From: JAVBPP01 sp031549535
GTDB lineage: Bacteria; Bacillota; Clostridia; Oscillospirales; Acutalibacteraceae
Length of the DNA stretch: 62,407 nucleotides
Assembly (NCBI GenBank): GCA_031549535.1
Contig: JAVBPP010000009.1
Location: 1-62,407 of the forward strand
Direction of reading: 5' to 3'
The notes beneath the pieces are model-generated. The model saw nothing but the letters and a program-made list of their open reading frames with translations, did not search any database and was not told the DNA's origin. Below are positions 59,693-62,407 of this stretch, in pieces. Position 1 is the stretch's first letter. The number at the start of each line of letters is the position of its first letter. The translations under genes were made by a program, and so were the position numbers.

Positions 59693-62359
59693 TTGGGTGC
59701 CAATGCATATAAAAATTTGCTGCTCAGCGAGAGCTATCACTTCACATTTCAGCAGTATGAGCGAATTCTGAAAGAACCAAAGCTTAAATATTGGCATTTT
59801 ATCTTTATAACAGCGGCGAATGCCAAGCAAGCCGCGATTTTTCAAGCGCAGATTGACCGGCGCCGAGAGGCCGGCAGGCTTCCGCAACAGACACAGATTC
59901 TCATTCTTCCGGATGAAGAGGGGGAGCGGGTTGGCTCCGGTGGCGCAACATTTGGGGTTTTGAACTATATTGCTGAAAACTTTGGGTTTACCAATTTCTT
60001 TAATCAATATAACTGTCTTTTGCTGCATTCGGGAGGAGACAGCAGAAGAATTCCACAATATGCAATCTGCGGAAAGTTATTTTTGCCGGTGCCAAGAAAT
60101 GGCGCAGGGACGGTAAGGCGAACGTTATTTGATGAAATTTTGGGCATGACAGCCTGCATTCCCTCCAAGATGAACGGAGGGTTAATGGTGCTTACCGGGG
60201 ATGTTCTGTTGCTTTGCAACCCGTTGCAGATTGCGTTAGGAGCCGAGGATGTTGTAGCGCTTACAGCGAAGGCTGCCGCGGTTAGCGGTGAGAAGCATGG
60301 CGTTTTTATAAAAGGGCAGGATGGTTTTATAACAGACTTTTTGCATAAGCAAAAGAAAGAGGTTTTGACGGAAAACGGTGCGCTGGATGATGACGGCGAC
60401 GTTGACATTGATACGGGAGCCATCTTTTTAGGTTCCCGCGTTTTAAGCGCGCTCTATCATCTTATCGCGCCGGAGGGGAGCGATTGCAAGCAGGCCTATC
60501 AACAATTTGTGGATTCGCAGGTAGGCTTAAATTTTTATGGTGATTTTATTTATCCGATGGTGCGGCAAGCGGCTCTTCCTCTTTATCTAAATATGCCATC
60601 AGAAGCGACAAACTCAAAAAAATTACGGCTTTGCCGGGAGAGCATATTTCGTGTGCTACATCCCTTTCGAATTCGCGCGGTTAGCCTTTCTCCCGCGATT
60701 TTTTTACATTTTGGATCCAACGATGAATTGCTGCGCTTTTACACATACCAGATGGGAGACTACGCAAGTCTCGGCTGGCGGCGTTGCTTGAACACAAATC
60801 GGGAAGCGGAGCATTACGCCGCGAATAATACCTTTATTGCCGAGAGCGCCCGCGTTGGCAGGGGCTGTTATCTGGAGGACTGTGTGCTGGAGAATGGAGC
60901 GGTTATCGGCAGGGATTGTATGCTCTCGCACATAGAACTCAGGGATATTACCATACCGGATCATACCATACTGCACGGTGTGCGCTTGGATAACGGACTT
61001 TATACGGTTCGTGCCTACCATGCTGGGGAAGATACGAAGAGCCTGGACTGGGATAAGGCGCAGTTTCCGGTGAGGGAGAGCTATACGCAGGCCGCGCAGG
61101 ATGCCTTGCCGCTGTTACAGGGGCAGTTGCCGGCGGGGGACTGCATCAGCATGCGGCAGTGTTTGCAGCATGCTGATATTGAGGATGTTGTTTCACACAG
61201 CGCACAGATAACGGATCGTGTGCGCGCAAGCCTCTTTTTTTCCTGTGTACGCAGGCAGGTGCCGCTGTCCCAGTTGGGGGAGTGTCTTGGGGATATTGAG
61301 CTCACACGGCGGCAGTCGGAGCTTGTAGAGGAGCTTGCTGTTTCGCATGATATATTGACGCAGATGCGGGCGCATTATTACCTGTCTAAGCATGCACCGG
61401 ATGAGCTGAGGCTCCGGTTTGAGAATTGTTGCTTTTCGATGACGCAGCTCATGATCATGGAGAGCATGCGCCCACAGGGGGAAGAACCGCTTCGCATTTG
61501 CGCGGACACAGCTACAAAGCATTTGCCCTTGCGTGTCAACTGGGGCGGCGGTTGGTCAGATACGCCCCCTTACTGTATTGCGCACGGCGGTACGGTGTTG
61601 AATGCGGCAATCAGGTTGAATGGGCGCTTTCCCGTGGAGGTGAAAGTCACGCGGCTGGCAGAACCCATATTGTGCTTTACCAGTGCGGATATGGGGATTC
61701 ATACAAAAATAACCTCATTAGAGATGGCGCTGGATTGTACAGATCCTCTGGATGATTTTGCGTTGCACAAAGCCGCCTTGGCTGCCTTTGGCGTTTTAGA
61801 GAGAGATGCGCAGGAAAGCTTGGAGGAGCGCTTGCGTCAACTGGGCGGGGGGATTCACCTGTCTACGGCGGCCTATGGGGTGCCGCGCGGCTCCGGGCTG
61901 GGGACAAGCAGCATCCTGCTCGCAGCTTGTATGCAGGCGTTTTGCCAATTTTTCAACCGGAATTATAGCGAAAGCGAATGCGTGAATCTCGTTCTGCGGG
62001 CGGAACAGATTATGAATACAGGAGGGGGCTGGCAGGATCAAGCCGGCGCCTTATATGACGGCATCAAGCTAATTCGGTCAAAGCGGGGGCTTCCGCAGGG
62101 GCTTCAAGTGAAAGAGTTACAGTTATGTCAGGAAACATGGGAGGAATTGTCAAACCGTTTTTGCTTGGTTTATACCGGTCAGCAACGATTGGCCCGTATG
62201 ATTTTGCGTGATGTCATGGGAAAGTATCTGGCCTGTGAGGAAAAGTATTTGCAGGCATTTCAGGAAATACAGGCTCTGGCGGTGCAAATGGCGCAGGCGC
62301 TGGAGCAGGGTGATATTGATATGTTTTACCTGCTTTTTGACAAACACAGGGAAAATTAA
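59693..62359 (+). CDS. FKP-like bifunctional fucokinase/GDP-fucose pyrophosphorylase, 3' end interrupted
   Basis: A protein of 888 aa from TTG 59693 (GGAAGGGAG 9 nt upstream). The N-terminal nucleotidyltransferase contains GSGGATFGVL near 83 and VLTGDVLLL. A left-handed beta-helix segment follows at about 370-450 (FIAESARVGRGCYLEDCVLE). The GHMP kinase domain has WGGGWSDTPPY (617-627) and PRGSGLGTSS (731-740). The usual third kinase motif GAGGGGF is missing because the frame ends at 62359. Beyond it the same frame still reads family-like residues (KHLD, KNEIIE) across two stop codons. So it is either a decaying gene or a sequence error. Intact homologues turn free L-fucose into GDP-fucose, a glycan donor. 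Confidence 0.83.
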   Translation: MGANAYKNLLLSESYHFTFQQYERILKEPKLKYWHFIFITAANAKQAAIFQAQIDRRREAGRLPQQTQILILPDEEGERVGSGGATFGVLNYIAENFGFTNFFNQYNCLLLHSGGDSRRIPQYAICGKLFLPVPRNGAGTVRRTLFDEILGMTACIPSKMNGGLMVLTGDVLLLCNPLQIALGAEDVVALTAKAAAVSGEKHGVFIKGQDGFITDFLHKQKKEVLTENGALDDDGDVDIDTGAIFLGSRVLSALYHLIAPEGSDCKQAYQQFVDSQVGLNFYGDFIYPMVRQAALPLYLNMPSEATNSKKLRLCRESIFRVLHPFRIRAVSLSPAIFLHFGSNDELLRFYTYQMGDYASLGWRRCLNTNREAEHYAANNTFIAESARVGRGCYLEDCVLENGAVIGRDCMLSHIELRDITIPDHTILHGVRLDNGLYTVRAYHAGEDTKSLDWDKAQFPVRESYTQAAQDALPLLQGQLPAGDCISMRQCLQHADIEDVVSHSAQITDRVRASLFFSCVRRQVPLSQLGECLGDIELTRRQSELVEELAVSHDILTQMRAHYYLSKHAPDELRLRFENCCFSMTQLMIMESMRPQGEEPLRICADTATKHLPLRVNWGGGWSDTPPYCIAHGGTVLNAAIRLNGRFPVEVKVTRLAEPILCFTSADMGIHTKITSLEMALDCTDPLDDFALHKAALAAFGVLERDAQESLEERLRQLGGGIHLSTAAYGVPRGSGLGTSSILLAACMQAFCQFFNRNYSESECVNLVLRAEQIMNTGGGWQDQAGALYDGIKLIRSKRGLPQGLQVKELQLCQETWEELSNRFCLVYTGQQRLARMILRDVMGKYLACEEKYLQAFQEIQALAVQMAQALEQGDIDMFYLLFDKHREN

Positions 62360-62407
62360 AAGCATTTGGATTAGATCTGTAAGAATGAAATCATCGAAAA
62401 CAATTTA

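Noticed and set aside
62357..62374. Stop-codon reassignment as the explanation for the interrupted FKP-like gene
   Set aside because: All other genes in the window end normally at TAA, TAG or TGA, so mutation or sequence error is simpler.
1..62407. CRISPR array, rRNA genes, phage or plasmid modules, toxin-antitoxin pair
   Set aside because: No regularly spaced repeats, rRNA sequence, integrase, capsid or replication gene was seen; the only immunity-like domain has no matching toxin nearby.

Overview
The window looks like a chromosomal segment of a spore-forming, anaerobic clostridial Firmicute (Bacillota), plausibly a gut-type Oscillospirales/Ruminococcaceae-like lineage. Evidence: spoIIE, a small chorion-like high-cysteine protein, consensus AGGAGG ribosome binding sites, frequent TTG starts, sigma-A promoters with TATAAT/TATACT -10 boxes, an efp/CD1247-type gene pair, luxS with a nucleosidase, an iron alcohol dehydrogenase and several plant- or mucin-glycan hydrolases. 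Most of the window is GC-rich. Several stretches are clearly poorer in GC (about 2.7-4.4 kb, 14.3-15.4 kb, 50.4-51.8 kb and the last 7 kb), which suggests acquired or less constrained DNA. All taxonomy here is inference from gene content.

Layout. 0-5.6 kb: tRNA-Arg(CCG), a GtrA-type membrane protein, a CAP-domain lipoprotein, a DUF2156 protein and a frameshifted lipoprotein gene. 4.4-10.3 kb (minus strand): a sugar operon of GH4 glycosidase, comM-like AAA ATPase, MGH1/GH63-like glycosidase and URO-D-family protein. 10.5-14.3 kb: ABC exporter, FucU-type mutarotase and rhamnulokinase. 14.3-19.5 kb (minus): DUF2812 protein, ECF sigma factor with a membrane anti-sigma candidate, and spoIIE behind a promoter with Spo0A-type spacing. 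19.6-24.6 kb: GH78 alpha-L-rhamnosidase and a large wall/membrane-anchored surface protein. 24.7-27.5 kb (minus): rpsO-pnp with structured leaders. 27.6-32.6 kb: argS, an HTH-transmembrane-lipase fusion, a small transposon-like element (MITE) with target duplication, luxS and mtnN. 32.6-37.8 kb: zinc-ribbon/TPR membrane protein, small membrane protein, ceramidase-like secreted protein and aminotransferase. 37.9-45.3 kb: FtsX-type ABC system, GPH-family sugar symporter, efp, CD1247-type protein and flavodoxin. 45.3-53.5 kb: M14 peptidase (minus), then a run of plus-strand genes: NUDIX, maf, S66 peptidase, second GH78, TIM-barrel isomerase, a HAM1/immunity-like fused reading frame and Fe-ADH. 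53.5-55.3 kb (minus): high-cysteine mini-protein and a secreted beta-helix/BIG2 protein. 55.8-62.4 kb: a four-gene glycan-type cluster of cobalamin-type radical SAM enzyme, UGM-like flavoprotein, GT2 glycosyltransferase and an FKP-like fucokinase/GDP-fucose pyrophosphorylase whose 3' end is interrupted.

Deoxy-sugar chemistry recurs: two rhamnosidases, rhamnulokinase, FucU mutarotase, a FucO-like Fe-ADH and the FKP-like enzyme. The isomerase and aldolase that would complete L-rhamnose or L-fucose catabolism are not in the window. The strongest candidates for undescribed biology are the HTH-TM-lipase fusion, the radical SAM/flavoprotein/GT2/FKP cluster and the HAM1-immunity-like fusion.
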